A stretch of DNA of 64,000 nt from Lachnospiraceae bacterium (GTDB lineage Bacteria; Bacillota; Clostridia; Lachnospirales; Lachnospiraceae), in NCBI GenBank assembly GCA_015057325.1, contig SVEQ01000007.1, forward strand, positions 124,001-188,000, written 5' to 3'. Positions 38,331-48,090 of the stretch are shown here, piece after piece. The notes beneath the pieces were generated by a model. That model was not told the origin of the DNA, searched no databases, and saw only the letters and a program-made list of their open reading frames with translations. The stretch's first letter is position 1, and each line of letters begins with the position of its first letter. Position numbers and translations under genes: made by a program.

Positions 38331-39434
38331 TCATCTTTCGTACACTTGGTATTCTAGTTTTCTTAGTAACTCAGCCGCGGCAATTGCGCTCTCGTTGTCG
38401 TAGAATGACAATCTAAGCACTCCTTCATCGTCCTCTCGGTTGTGAGTGATGCCGATATTCTTAAGATTGATTCCTGCCTTACCGATATGCCCGACAGCGG
38501 TTGCAAGTGCATTAGGCTCATCCGGAATATCAAGATATACGTCATAATTCATTCGTATAACGCCGGTTGCATGTTCCGGAATGGAGTTGCGGTAATTCTT
38601 TGCGTAATCAAAAAAGTCGTATATTCCGCGTGCGTTATCATTCTCTATACATGCAATCATTTCATCAAGATTTTTTGAAAACTCCTTAAGCCCTATAATG
38701 ACATTATCAGGATTACTAAGAAGTATGTGTTCCCAGACAACGGGACTTGATGAAGCGATACGTGTAATATCTTTAAATCCCCCGGCGGCAAGTTGTTTTA
38801 ACATGCCGTTCTCGTCCTCCTTGTCAGCGACAAGCTTAACTAGCGATGAGGCTATTACATGAGGAACGTGACTGATATAAGCCGTAATCTCATCGTGTTT
38901 TTCCGGACTATATATAATAGGAATAGCTCCCAAATCCTCCAAAAATGTGCGGAAAGCCTCGATGCTTGTGTTGTCCACGGTTTCTGAAGGCGTGACAAAA
39001 TAGTACGCATTTTCAATGAGTCGGTCGTTTGACGCTTCGTAACCGCTTCGCTCCGAGCCGACCATCGGATGACCGCCTATGAAATGGTCTGCAAGTCCGT
39101 TTTCGTGAATTGCTTTATAAATGTCGCTTTTAACGCTGCCTACATCGGTAAGGATGCAGTCGTCTTTGATGCTTCTCTTTAATATAGGAAGATATGCGAT
39201 ATTGTAATGGACCGGTGCGCATAAGAAAATGTAGTCGCAATTCTCCATCTCTTCAAGCGAAGTAACGGTTTTAGAAATCGTATTTTCTGAAAGTGCAAGT
39301 GACAAAGCACTTTGATCCACATCGAATCCAAGTATTTGGGTGTCGGGAAAAACTCGGCGTATTGATTTTGCAACTGAACCGCCAATAAGTCCCAATCCAA
39401 TAAATCCAATGCATAAACTTGAATCTTTGCTCAT
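38331..39434 (-). CDS. tyrA: prephenate dehydrogenase with ACT domain
   Basis: 367 residues. Oxidative decarboxylation of prephenate to 4-hydroxyphenylpyruvate in tyrosine synthesis. Seen: NAD-binding FIGLGLIGGSVAKSIR at the N-terminus, GGHPMVGSERSGYEAS near residue 121, SHVPHVIASSL near residue 188, and a C-terminal ACT domain (about residues 293-367) likely used for tyrosine feedback. GGAGG precedes ATG. No chorismate mutase fusion is present. Confidence 0.94.
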   Translation of the reverse strand: MSKDSSLCIGFIGLGLIGGSVAKSIRRVFPDTQILGFDVDQSALSLALSENTISKTVTSLEEMENCDYIFLCAPVHYNIAYLPILKRSIKDDCILTDVGSVKSDIYKAIHENGLADHFIGGHPMVGSERSGYEASNDRLIENAYYFVTPSETVDNTSIEAFRTFLEDLGAIPIIYSPEKHDEITAYISHVPHVIASSLVKLVADKEDENGMLKQLAAGGFKDITRIASSSPVVWEHILLSNPDNVIIGLKEFSKNLDEMIACIENDNARGIYDFFDYAKNYRNSIPEHATGVIRMNYDVYLDIPDEPNALATAVGHIGKAGINLKNIGITHNREDDEGVLRLSFYDNESAIAAAELLRKLEYQVYER

Positions 39435-39523
39435 ATTTACTGCCTCCGATATATTGAAAAGTCTAGTTAAATGTCATAATTATGTTTGCTATGCTGCAAA
39501 TGCAGACAATAAAACATGGCTAC

Positions 39524-39553
39524 ATTGTAATATGTAGCACCCTGTCGTGTCAA
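39524..39553 (-). promoter_or_regulatory. promoter of tyrA-aroA
   Basis: Minus strand TTGACA (39548-39553) and TACAAT (39524-39529), 18-base spacer, about 90 bases before tyrA. The leader shows no T-box or other known riboswitch. Confidence 0.6.
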
Positions 39554-39635
39554 CACTTTAAATCGATAAAGTGCACAGGCACATTTATATGTGAATAAGG
39601 GAAACGTGTACATGAAATCAGTTCAGGATATGAAC

Positions 39636-40460
39636 TTACATGTAGGGCGATAGCAGTTCCAGTTCTTCCGTTGTTAACTTCCTGGACTCTCCAATTGCTA
39701 AGTCGCTTGGAAGTTTCAGTGGACCAAAAGATATTCGCCTTAGATATAAGACTTCTTTGCCTATTGCGTGAAACATTCGCTTAACCTGATGAAACTTACC
39801 TTCTGTAATTGTTACGGTGATATATGAAATTGAGCAAGAATCCCAATTAAATTCGATAGTATTTTTTTCGGTTTCTGTTGTATCGGTATTGTTTTTGTCA
39901 CTTTTACTGCTTACCATATTATAATAGGAAGAAAGTGGTTCATCCAATATAGCAAGTTTTGCCGGAAGGGCAACATTTAGGTCATCATCGCCAATATTAA
40001 CACCTTCTGCAAATATATGAATATCTTCTTTATTTACAATTCCCTCTATGACAGCATAATAGGTTTTGTCCACATGCTTCTTTGGTGAGAGCATATTGTG
40101 GGCAAGGGTGCCGTCATTAGTAATAAGAAGAAGTCCTTCAGTATCTTTGTCTAACCGGCCTACAGGGAATAAGTCCTTGCGCGTGCTGTCAATAAGCGAA
40201 ATTACGTCACTGTGGACATTATCCTTAGTGGCACTAACGTAACCTGCCGGTTTATTGAGTATATAGTACTCTGTTGATGACGTGTTTATTGATTCACCGT
40301 TTAGAGCAACCGAGTCTTTGTCCGGATCTACCTTTAGTTCAGGCTTAGACGCAGTTTCGCCATTTACGGATATTAACCCTTTCTTGATATAATCTTTAAC
40401 TTGTGTGCGGCTTCCGATGCCTGCGTTTGCTAGCATTTTATCAAGTCTTATAAGTGACAT
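39636..40460 (-). CDS. RsuA/RluB-family rRNA pseudouridine synthase
   Basis: 274 residues. N-terminal S4 RNA-binding domain (IRLDKMLANAGIGSRTQVKD) and a pseudouridine synthase core with catalytic Asp in VGRLDKDTEGLLL near residue 100 and GKFHQVKRMFHAIG near residue 225. RsuA modifies 16S rRNA position 516, RluB 23S; the sequence does not separate them with certainty. A short Asp/Thr-rich insertion is seen near residue 190. GGAGG lies before ATG. Confidence 0.9.
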   Translation of the reverse strand: MSLIRLDKMLANAGIGSRTQVKDYIKKGLISVNGETASKPELKVDPDKDSVALNGESINTSSTEYYILNKPAGYVSATKDNVHSDVISLIDSTRKDLFPVGRLDKDTEGLLLITNDGTLAHNMLSPKKHVDKTYYAVIEGIVNKEDIHIFAEGVNIGDDDLNVALPAKLAILDEPLSSYYNMVSSKSDKNNTDTTETEKNTIEFNWDSCSISYITVTITEGKFHQVKRMFHAIGKEVLYLRRISFGPLKLPSDLAIGESRKLTTEELELLSPYM

Positions 40461-40668
40461 GACAACCTCCGTAATAGATTGTACTTCAAAAAATACACAG
40501 TGCGGTTGCTCGTAACCAAAGGCTTAGCAGGGGATGCGACTGCATATTATAAATTGCACAAAATTGTAATGGTATCTTAACACATCGGCACAAAAAATGG
40601 TAGTGCATGTGTTATAAAAACACTAAATACCGTGAAAAATCGTACTTTTATGGCATAAAAAGGGGGAC

Positions 40669-40697
40669 TTGACAAGTATTTTGTTAAGTGATATATT
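40669..40697 (+). promoter_or_regulatory. promoter of the SH3-3D protein gene
   Basis: TTGACA (40669-40674), 17-base spacer, TATATT (40692-40697), about 60 bases before the start codon. Nothing else was recognised in the 300 bp between 40460 and 40760. Confidence 0.75.
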
Positions 40698-40759
40698 ACG
40701 TCATGTAACAAGTTTGTAACATTTGACGCAACCTATAAGTTGTATGGAGGAAGTAAGTT

Positions 40760-42232
40760 ATGCGCCATAATAGAAAAGCCGTGATGGCTGAACAATACAA
40801 ACTTTATATTAAGAAGAATATTTTTAACGGAAGATATTTTGTACGTAATTTGCAGGTTGGAGCATGTGTGTTGCTTGCTCTTCTTGTAATCGCAGTTACA
40901 GTAGTTCTTGTTAATTCCAAGGATGATACCAAGAACACTGCTGCTAACACATCAGAGATTGATGCTAAGGAAGCTTTGTTTGGAAGCGATGCGGATGCAA
41001 ATGCCGGATATGCAATGATAACAGATGCTGTTGATGATGTAGTTGTTACAGAAGATGTAACGGAAGCTGATACAGTAGAAGATACAGAAGCGCCTACAGA
41101 GGCTTCTACAGATTCTTTTGTTGGAGCTGTTGCTGAGAATGTGACAGAGGCTGTAATCGATGCAACTAAGGATGTTGAGGTTCCTGTAGAAGAGGAAGAG
41201 CCTAAGGGTGAGTTCGCAGATCGTTGTATCGCAAATGTTGACGAGACACTCAATATTCGTAAGAGTCCAAGCCGTGACTCTGAATTCGTAGGTTCAATGC
41301 AGCAAGGTTCGATCGCAATGGTTGAAGGCGTTGAAGGTGAGTGGACTAAGATTAAATCCGGAGACGTTGAGGGATATGTTCTTACAGAATATGTTCTTAC
41401 AGGCGAGCAGGCAGAAGAGTTTGCAAAAGATTATGTAACAATTCAGGGTATTGCTTTGGAAGATGCAGTTAACGTCCGCGAGGATCGTACAACTGATGCT
41501 AATATACTTAAGGTACTTAATAAGGATGATACAATTTCAGTCCTTGAAGTTCCTGAAGAAGATGCAGAAGATGTTGAGGGTCAGACAGAGACTACTGAGA
41601 CAGAAACAATTGAGAATACCCCGGTTGGTGTTCCTGCTGAAGCAACGACAGATAATGCAACTGAAGTTAAGAACGATGACAAAACAGATGAGATTACATG
41701 GCTTACCGTTATGTTAGAGGATGGCCAGATTGGATATGTATCAGCTGAGTTTATAGAAGTTAACAAATTATATACTCTTGCAGTATCGGCAGAGGAAATA
41801 CAAAGACGTGAGGCTGATAAGGCAGCGGCTGCAGCAGCGGCAGCACAGGCAGCAATTGATGCAGCAAAGCAGACGGCAAGTGCTGCACCGGCAAGCACTT
41901 CAACATATCAGGGAGCGACAACAACTCCTGTTAAGGCTGCTGAGTCAGGTGAGTGTTTGGGAACATTTACAATTACAGCATATTGCGGATGTAGTAAATG
42001 TAGCGGCGGTCATTCAAAGACTGCAACAGGAACTACACCTACAGAGAATAGAACAATAGCAGCAGATACAAGCGTGCTTCCATATGGAACGCAGGTTGTT
42101 ATCGGTGGCATTGTATATACCGTTGAAGATTGCGGAAGCGGAGTGTCAGGTAATCATATTGATATCTTCTTCTCAACACATGAGAAGGCAGTTGCTTTCG
42201 GAACTAAGACTATGAAGGTATATAAGTACTAA
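40760..42232 (+). CDS. secreted SH3b-3D domain cell-wall protein
   Basis: 490 residues. A membrane segment (about residues 33-52) anchors it, followed by an acidic Thr/Glu/Val-rich linker. Two bacterial SH3 domains follow (from about residues 155 and 235); the second is split by an acidic Thr-rich insert. Then an Ala-rich helix (about 350-375), and a C-terminal 3D double-psi barrel (from about residue 398) with FTITAYCGCSKCSGG and the DxG-type end GNHIDIFFSTHEKAVAFG. 3D domains occur in lytic transglycosylases and resuscitation-type enzymes, so a peptidoglycan-cutting role is likely. Its own promoter and terminator make it a single-gene unit. Confidence 0.87.
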   Translation: MRHNRKAVMAEQYKLYIKKNIFNGRYFVRNLQVGACVLLALLVIAVTVVLVNSKDDTKNTAANTSEIDAKEALFGSDADANAGYAMITDAVDDVVVTEDVTEADTVEDTEAPTEASTDSFVGAVAENVTEAVIDATKDVEVPVEEEEPKGEFADRCIANVDETLNIRKSPSRDSEFVGSMQQGSIAMVEGVEGEWTKIKSGDVEGYVLTEYVLTGEQAEEFAKDYVTIQGIALEDAVNVREDRTTDANILKVLNKDDTISVLEVPEEDAEDVEGQTETTETETIENTPVGVPAEATTDNATEVKNDDKTDEITWLTVMLEDGQIGYVSAEFIEVNKLYTLAVSAEEIQRREADKAAAAAAAAQAAIDAAKQTASAAPASTSTYQGATTTPVKAAESGECLGTFTITAYCGCSKCSGGHSKTATGTTPTENRTIAADTSVLPYGTQVVIGGIVYTVEDCGSGVSGNHIDIFFSTHEKAVAFGTKTMKVYKY

Positions 42233-42250
42233 TTAGGTAATTGATTATGT

Positions 42251-42282
42251 GGGCATTACAGATGACTGTAGTGCCCTTTTTT
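42251..42282 (+). terminator. intrinsic terminator after the SH3-3D gene
   Basis: GGGCATTACAG (42251-42261) pairs perfectly with CTGTAGTGCCC (42266-42276) apart from one wobble-free match of central bases, followed by six T. Confidence 0.9.
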
Positions 42283-42355
42283 AATACTTTTTAAAGATTC
42301 GTTATTTGATATAAAATAATACGAAAAATGCATATTTTTATGGCAATCTCGATAC

Positions 42356-42384
42356 TTGTTAAATGTATGAGTTTATGCTACAAT
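42356..42384 (+). promoter_or_regulatory. promoter of the surface-glycan locus
   Basis: TTGTTA (42356-42361), 17-base spacer, TACAAT (42379-42384) with TG one base before. The transcript would start near 42391, so the first gene must start at 42418 and not at the earlier in-frame ATG at 42328. Confidence 0.65.
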
Positions 42385-42417
42385 AAGTCGGATATTGATT
42401 TGGAGGTATATATTACC

Positions 42418-43209
42418 ATGAAACGTTTTGTAAACGACATGAAGAAGTACTATAATTACGAGGTTAGAGCGGCAAAATCAGCATTAAAGACTGAAGTTGC
42501 TAACTCATATCTTAACTGGATATGGTGGGTGTTAGATCCGCTGTTTTCAATGATGATATATTATTTGATATTTGGTGTTGTTTTTGAGGGAAAGGAGGAT
42601 CATTTTGTTACTTTCCTTTTCATTGGACAGACTATGTGGGCATTCTTTAACAAGAATGTTGTTCAGAGTGTTAAGATGATTAAGCGAAATAAGAGTATTG
42701 TAGCAAGAGTATATATTCCGAAGTTTGTTTTGCTTGTGTCAAACATGATGATTAATGGATTTAAGATGCTTATATCATGGATAATAGTCATTGTCATGAT
42801 GGTTGTAGCAAGAGTTCCGGTAACATTTAATGTTTTGTATGCTGTTCCGATTGTAATAATAATGTGTATGGTTACATTTGCCTTATCGATTAATCTTATG
42901 CATTTTGGCGTATTTGTAGAGGATCTTGGTAATGTAATTAATATAGCAATGAAATTGTTGTTCTATATGACGGGTATATTCTTTAGTATTGAAAAACGTC
43001 TTGGTACTCACTATCCGTTGGCGGCAAAAGTACTTGTACATGCCAATCCGATGGCACTTCTCATTACAGATATGAGAAACGTTGTGTTGTATAATAAGGG
43101 ACCACATCTTAAATGGTTGCTTATTTGGGCGCTCATAGCGTTGTTGTTCTCGATTATTGGAATTAACACTATTTACAAGAACGAAAACAGTTACGTTAAG
43201 GTAATATAA
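42418..43209 (+). CDS. ABC-2 type glycan exporter permease (first pair)
   Basis: 263 residues with six membrane segments, TagG/Wzm-like. Seen: N-terminal amphipathic stretch NYEVRAAKSALKTEVANSYL, then SYLNWIWWVLDPLFSMMIYY, typical of polysaccharide and teichoic acid exporters. GGAGG lies 11 bases before ATG. The cognate ATPase gene follows but is separated by the 185 bp E2b repeat region. It would move a lipid-linked glycan across the membrane. Confidence 0.88.
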   Translation: MKRFVNDMKKYYNYEVRAAKSALKTEVANSYLNWIWWVLDPLFSMMIYYLIFGVVFEGKEDHFVTFLFIGQTMWAFFNKNVVQSVKMIKRNKSIVARVYIPKFVLLVSNMMINGFKMLISWIIVIVMMVVARVPVTFNVLYAVPIVIIMCMVTFALSINLMHFGVFVEDLGNVINIAMKLLFYMTGIFFSIEKRLGTHYPLAAKVLVHANPMALLITDMRNVVLYNKGPHLKWLLIWALIALLFSIIGINTIYKNENSYVKVI

Positions 43210-43216
43210 TTATAAT

Positions 43217-43354
43217 CTGTGAATAATACACAGGTTCAACGCAGACACGCTCTCGCTCGATTATTCACGTAGCGGTACTAAGTTCGCACTAAATGCTCAC
43301 TAAGTACCGGCGGTCATAAACGGTCTGCTTTTGAAACCTGTATATTATTCGCAG
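43217..43354 (+). repeat. E2 element copy B, inside the glycan operon
   Basis: 138 bp inverted-repeat element. Outer arms pair 43217-43237 with 43333-43354 (CTGTGAATAATA with TATTATTCGCAG). The conserved core (43272-43330) matches E2a: CGGTACTAAGTTC, AGTACCGGCGGTC, and GCAGAC pairing with GTCTGC. No ORF. It lies between an ABC permease gene and its ATPase gene, where it could adjust their transcription or translation ratio. Confidence 0.75.
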
Positions 43355-43393
43355 AGGAAGTGTAATAGATAATAACGAAGGGAATTATATATT

Positions 43394-44137
43394 ATGGATA
43401 ATAATGAGAATCAGGATATTGCAATAGAGGTTACTGACCTTTGGATTGGATATAAGAACATACAGGCATATTCGATTAAGAAAAGTCTTTTGAGACTAAA
43501 GAAAGCACATGTGGAGGAGTTCCAGGCTGTACGTGGCGTGTCATATACAGTTAAGCGTGGTGAGATTTTGGGAATTATCGGTAAGAATGGTAGTGGTAAG
43601 TCTACAATGCTTAAGGCACTTGCTGGAATATTCTGTGCTGATAAGGGAACAATTGATTTAAAGGGTCATTCCGTATCATTGCTCTCGATCGGTGTTGGTT
43701 TCCAGAAGGAAATAACAGGACGTGAGAATATTCTTCTTTCGGGAATGCTTCTTGGTTTCTCTGAGGACGAGATTAAAGCAAAAATGGATGATATAATCGA
43801 GTTTGCAGAACTTGGTAAGTTTATTGACATGCCTGTTAAGACATACTCAAGTGGTATGCACTCGAAACTTGCATTTTCAATAACTGCAGTTCTCCAGACA
43901 GAGATTATGCTTATTGACGAGGTTCTTTCTGTTGGTGACGCTAAGTTCAAAAAGAAGAGTTATAGAAAGATGAAAGAACTTATATCAAATCGTGATCGAA
44001 CTGTTGTAATTGTATCTCACAACGAACAGACGCTGCTTGAACTATGTGACAGAGTTATGTGGATGCATGACGGTGAAATCAAAAAGATTGGTGATCCGAA
44101 GGAAGTACTTGATGAGTACGGTGAGTTTATGAAGTAG
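43394..44137 (+). CDS. ABC glycan exporter ATPase (first pair)
   Basis: 247 residues, TagH/Wzt-like nucleotide-binding protein without a C-terminal extension. Seen: Walker A IIGKNGSGKST near residue 58, signature YSSGMHSKLAFS near residue 155, Walker B EIMLIDEVLSVGD. GAAGGGA stands before ATG. Partner of the permease upstream. It lacks the carbohydrate-recognition tail of the second ATPase at 54110, so the two pairs may export different products. Confidence 0.92.
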   Translation: MDNNENQDIAIEVTDLWIGYKNIQAYSIKKSLLRLKKAHVEEFQAVRGVSYTVKRGEILGIIGKNGSGKSTMLKALAGIFCADKGTIDLKGHSVSLLSIGVGFQKEITGRENILLSGMLLGFSEDEIKAKMDDIIEFAELGKFIDMPVKTYSSGMHSKLAFSITAVLQTEIMLIDEVLSVGDAKFKKKSYRKMKELISNRDRTVVIVSHNEQTLLELCDRVMWMHDGEIKKIGDPKEVLDEYGEFMK

Positions 44138-44147
44138 GAAGTATATT

Positions 44148-46037
44148 ATGAATATTAAAAAAGCGATTCTTAACATTCCAGGGATGAAAACCTTTAACAC
44201 AGAGAGACTTCATTCCGGATATAAAGCACTGGATAAAACGAAAAAAAAGAATTATGAGAACTGTAAATATGTGCCGGCGGAGGGTGAAAACACTCCGCTT
44301 GTTTCAGTTATTATATTTGTATTAAACTGGGATGCAAAACCGGATAAACTAATAAGTTCGCTCACGAAATGTAGCTTTTATATCAATGTTGAATACATTT
44401 TGATTAACTATTCCGATTCGAATGCTGTTATAAATGATATAGCAAACTGGAAAGATACAAACAACGTGACGATAGTGGACAATCCGGGTAACGAGACTTG
44501 TACAGTGCTCTATAACCGTGCAGTATCTATGGCAAAGGGTGACAAGTTGCTATTTATACAAAGTACATTGCAGGTGACGGATGGATTTCTTGATGAATTA
44601 CTTAAGACAGAAGCAAATTCAGAAAACGCCGGAGCGATAGGTGCTAAGATTGTTTATACAGACTCGAAGGACGAGAATTTCAAGAAAGCATGGAAGATAT
44701 GTCACACAGGAGTCGACTTCAAGGACAAAACTGTAAGCGAGGAGTTTATTCTGCAACCGTATAATATGAATGATGGTGCGTCATCGTATGATGTTTCTCA
44801 AGATAGTGGAGAAAGACTTGCTTTGTCTGGTGGAATTTTGTATGTGCCGAAGGCAAATTTTGACAAAGTGGGTGGTTTTGATGAAAGATACAGCAACACC
44901 CTTTATGATATCGACTTATGCCTTAAACTTAATCAGAAAGGCTTTACAAACTATTATTGTGATGATTGTCTTGTTTATAACACCTGTGAGGGGATTGCGT
45001 CATTAAAAGAGTTTAAGACCAATAAGAAGCAAAAAAAGCAGGATGTCGAAGTGTTTAACGCGTTGTGGCAAGCATGGCTTCGATATAGTATTAATAAGGA
45101 AACAAGAGATTTGGATAGCAAAACCGTTGATATATGTGGAGCACATCCGGATAACGAAAACACTAAGTTCTGGGGCGATTACCACTATGCGATGGCGCTT
45201 AAGAACGAGTTTGAAAAGCGAGGTTATAAGGTTAATGTCTTATCGAGAGAGAACTGGTACAAGCAGACAAATGCTGCTTTTGTAATAGTATTACGTGGAT
45301 TAAAGGAATACTATCCCGAAATAGCATGCCGTGATGAAAATTGCCCATATCCAAGAAAGAAATATATTATGTGGAACATTTCGCATCCGGCAGAAGTTGG
45401 CATACGAGAATACAACGAGTATAATTATGTGTTTTTTGCTTCAAATCAAATGAAAAAAATGATGCAAGATGAACTCAAAGTGCCATTGGGTGTCCTTTTG
45501 CAGTGCACGGATCCAAGTGTTATGACGAGTACAGAGGGCAATGAGGGCCGATACGAGCTTTTGTTTGTCGGCAACAGTAGAAGAGTGTACCGTCAAATCC
45601 TTAAGGACCTGCTTCCGACAAAATACAAACTTACCGTGTATGGAAGACATTGGGAGGAGTTCCCGGTCAAGGATTATGTTGTGTCAGATTATATCGATAA
45701 TAACGAAGTAGGACAGGCATATCACGATGCCAAGATACTTCTTAATGATCATTGGGAAGATATGAAGAAATACGGAATTATTTCCAATCGTATTTTTGAT
45801 GCACTTTCAGCAGGCGCATTTATAATAAGTGATAATGTTGTTGGAATAGACGAAGTGCTTGAAGGCAATGTTGTAACTTATGATACAACTGATGATTTGA
45901 GTAAGAAGATTGATTATTATATGGAGCATGACGGTGAACGCAAGGAAAAAGCACTTGCAGGACAGAAAATTGTCAGAGAAAAGCATACATTTGCCAATCG
46001 TGTAAATGATATTATAGGGGTAATTGAGAAACTATAA
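44148..46037 (+). CDS. two-domain glycosyltransferase (GT2 + CgeB-like)
   Basis: 629 residues, soluble. Residues about 45-300 are a GT2-like domain (VSVIIFVLNWD, ALSGGILYVPKANFDKVGGFDERYSNTLYDIDLC). Residues about 320-629 resemble the CgeB/GT1-like glycosyltransferase module (DICGAHPDNENTKFWGDYHYA, LFVGNSRRVYRQIL, ISNRIFDALSAGAFIISD). The usual GT2 DxD is not obvious at the N-terminus, so that half may be weak or altered. It starts ten bases after the ATPase. Acceptor and donor unknown. Confidence 0.82.
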   Translation: MNIKKAILNIPGMKTFNTERLHSGYKALDKTKKKNYENCKYVPAEGENTPLVSVIIFVLNWDAKPDKLISSLTKCSFYINVEYILINYSDSNAVINDIANWKDTNNVTIVDNPGNETCTVLYNRAVSMAKGDKLLFIQSTLQVTDGFLDELLKTEANSENAGAIGAKIVYTDSKDENFKKAWKICHTGVDFKDKTVSEEFILQPYNMNDGASSYDVSQDSGERLALSGGILYVPKANFDKVGGFDERYSNTLYDIDLCLKLNQKGFTNYYCDDCLVYNTCEGIASLKEFKTNKKQKKQDVEVFNALWQAWLRYSINKETRDLDSKTVDICGAHPDNENTKFWGDYHYAMALKNEFEKRGYKVNVLSRENWYKQTNAAFVIVLRGLKEYYPEIACRDENCPYPRKKYIMWNISHPAEVGIREYNEYNYVFFASNQMKKMMQDELKVPLGVLLQCTDPSVMTSTEGNEGRYELLFVGNSRRVYRQILKDLLPTKYKLTVYGRHWEEFPVKDYVVSDYIDNNEVGQAYHDAKILLNDHWEDMKKYGIISNRIFDALSAGAFIISDNVVGIDEVLEGNVVTYDTTDDLSKKIDYYMEHDGERKEKALAGQKIVREKHTFANRVNDIIGVIEKL

Positions 46038-46059
46038 GCTTGGTTGTGGAGATGACAAT

Positions 46060-48060
46060 ATGCAGAATGAAAAAAACAATCCTTGGAAAAACTTTATAAA
46101 CATCCTTTTGATTATTAGTGTTTCAATATGTGTTTGTATGCTTATATATAAGGCGCAGGTTGAATGGGATAATGATGTTAGAATTAAGTATACGTTGATG
46201 CCGACGCACAAAAGTAACCAAAGTGTGGTTCTTTCTAAGGAGAATCCTGTGATGGTTGAGGATTTTGTTTCTAATGTTTCTGAACTAAAGAAAATCCAAA
46301 TAGAAGGTTGTTTGGAAGATGTAGCGGATGGCGATACACTTACAGTAGAAGTTCTTGGACTCGATTCCGGTGAAAGTTATTTGTCAAAGACGGGGGATGT
46401 TAAGAACTTTTTTGGAACAAAGACCGGAAAAAAGATGTTCAAACTGAAAGGGCTTCCCCAAAATACTGAGGGGCTTATGCTTCGGTTGATTGTGACATTA
46501 GAAACCGAAAGTGACACTAATCTTATCATGACAGCGGGCAGTAAACAGGGAACGGTTTTGTCGTTCAATGGAAATGGAATGGATCGAACAAACGTAATAT
46601 ACGCGATTAAATATGGTTCCGTTAGATGCCTTTCGGGATTGTTTGCGTTTTTGTGTATATGGCTTACGTTAACTATTCTGATAACATATTATCTTTTGTT
46701 TGTAAAAAAACTAGGCATAGAGAAATGGTTCCCAATCGTTGGGATTCTACTTGGTATAGCGATTGAGTGGGTTATACCTGTCAATGGTGTTCCGGATGAG
46801 TCGTGGCATATGGATACGGCATATCAACTGTCCGATACGATAATGAACGTTGATAAAGAGCCTCAAAACGGAACGGTTATTAAACGTGAATGCGATGTCA
46901 TTACGACAGATTTGCTCGCAAATGATGTTGAACCGAACTCATATTATCAGGAATGGGTCAATACCTTCAAAAAACCTGAAAAAACAGACCTTATAAGGGT
47001 TGCGTACGTCGACTCGGGTAATCAGGTTCCTGACATAGTATATCTGCCTGCTGCGATAGGAATATCGATAGGAAGGATTTGCGGCTTGTCGGGCATGATG
47101 ACTTATAAGCTGGGACGCATTTTTCCGTTGGTATTTTACATTATGCTCGTGTGGCTTGCGGTAAGTGTTCTTCCGTTTTGTAATTCCATGACAGGTATGA
47201 CAGGTTTATCGCTTATTGCTCTTCAACAAGCTTCATCAGCTTCTTATGATGCAATAATTAACGGTGTTATTATTTTGTTTGTGTCATTGTGCGTTGCTTT
47301 AGCATATGGTAATGTGGGAAAAAAGAATAAACTATATATCTTTTTGACGTTATTATCGGCTTTGTTGATTGTGACAGTAAAAGGAGGAGTGTATATTCCC
47401 GTTTTGATGTTGCTTATTTTGCCGGTTGAAAGGAGTGCAAAGGCGGGAAACTCGTTGTTGAAAACGAAGTATATTATCGGTGGAAGTTGTGCGGTGATAG
47501 TGGCGTGTTTACTTGTGTTTCGCCGGTTTTACGCACTTCTTAACACTATACTGTCAACCGGTGACGTCAGAGGCGGGGATGGCTATACGTTATCGTATGC
47601 GTTTAAGCATCCGGCATTGATAGTATATATTTTTGTAAGAACTATATTTAATAAAGGGGAAGTATGTATAAGAGGCATGTTTGGCGGAATGCTAGGTTGG
47701 CACAATATAAGTGTTTCGTGGATATTCATTATGCCGCTTTGCTGTGGTATGTTTTTGCTTATTCACTCTGAAAATGAGCGTCCGCCGGCTAAAAAATCAT
47801 TTAAAGCAGTATGCATTGCTGTGACATTTATAACAACTATATTAATAATGCTTGCGATGCTTTTCTCGGAAACTAAGATGGGTAAACCCAATATTTGGGG
47901 TCTTCAAGGAAGATATTTGATACCGGTAGAGGCAGTGCTCTTAATGGCATTATCAACTTCTATGATTACAGTCAATCATAATCAAAAGCAGAAAATTATT
48001 TTTGCAATGCTGACAATACAGGCTGTTGCCATGTTAGAGATTGTTGCATTAATTATCTGA
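46060..48060 (+). CDS. DUF2142 membrane protein
   Basis: 666 residues. ATG at 46060 is chosen (GGAG upstream); a TTG at 46024 would overlap the previous gene. One N-terminal helix, an extracytoplasmic beta-rich part (about residues 45-180), then about ten helices. NGVPDESWHMDTAYQLSD near residue 245 is the DUF2142 signature, which resembles GT-C-fold enzymes that use polyprenyl-phosphate sugars. A role in glycan side-branch transfer on the outer face is inferred, not shown. Confidence 0.82.
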   Translation: MQNEKNNPWKNFINILLIISVSICVCMLIYKAQVEWDNDVRIKYTLMPTHKSNQSVVLSKENPVMVEDFVSNVSELKKIQIEGCLEDVADGDTLTVEVLGLDSGESYLSKTGDVKNFFGTKTGKKMFKLKGLPQNTEGLMLRLIVTLETESDTNLIMTAGSKQGTVLSFNGNGMDRTNVIYAIKYGSVRCLSGLFAFLCIWLTLTILITYYLLFVKKLGIEKWFPIVGILLGIAIEWVIPVNGVPDESWHMDTAYQLSDTIMNVDKEPQNGTVIKRECDVITTDLLANDVEPNSYYQEWVNTFKKPEKTDLIRVAYVDSGNQVPDIVYLPAAIGISIGRICGLSGMMTYKLGRIFPLVFYIMLVWLAVSVLPFCNSMTGMTGLSLIALQQASSASYDAIINGVIILFVSLCVALAYGNVGKKNKLYIFLTLLSALLIVTVKGGVYIPVLMLLILPVERSAKAGNSLLKTKYIIGGSCAVIVACLLVFRRFYALLNTILSTGDVRGGDGYTLSYAFKHPALIVYIFVRTIFNKGEVCIRGMFGGMLGWHNISVSWIFIMPLCCGMFLLIHSENERPPAKKSFKAVCIAVTFITTILIMLAMLFSETKMGKPNIWGLQGRYLIPVEAVLLMALSTSMITVNHNQKQKIIFAMLTIQAVAMLEIVALII

Positions 48061-48090
48061 CATATATATGACGTGATGGTGGTGTTAATT

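Noticed and set aside
40461-40759. A riboswitch in the gap between the pseudouridine synthase and SH3-3D genes
   Set aside because: Only a promoter and short unconserved hairpins are visible; no known aptamer core was recognised.
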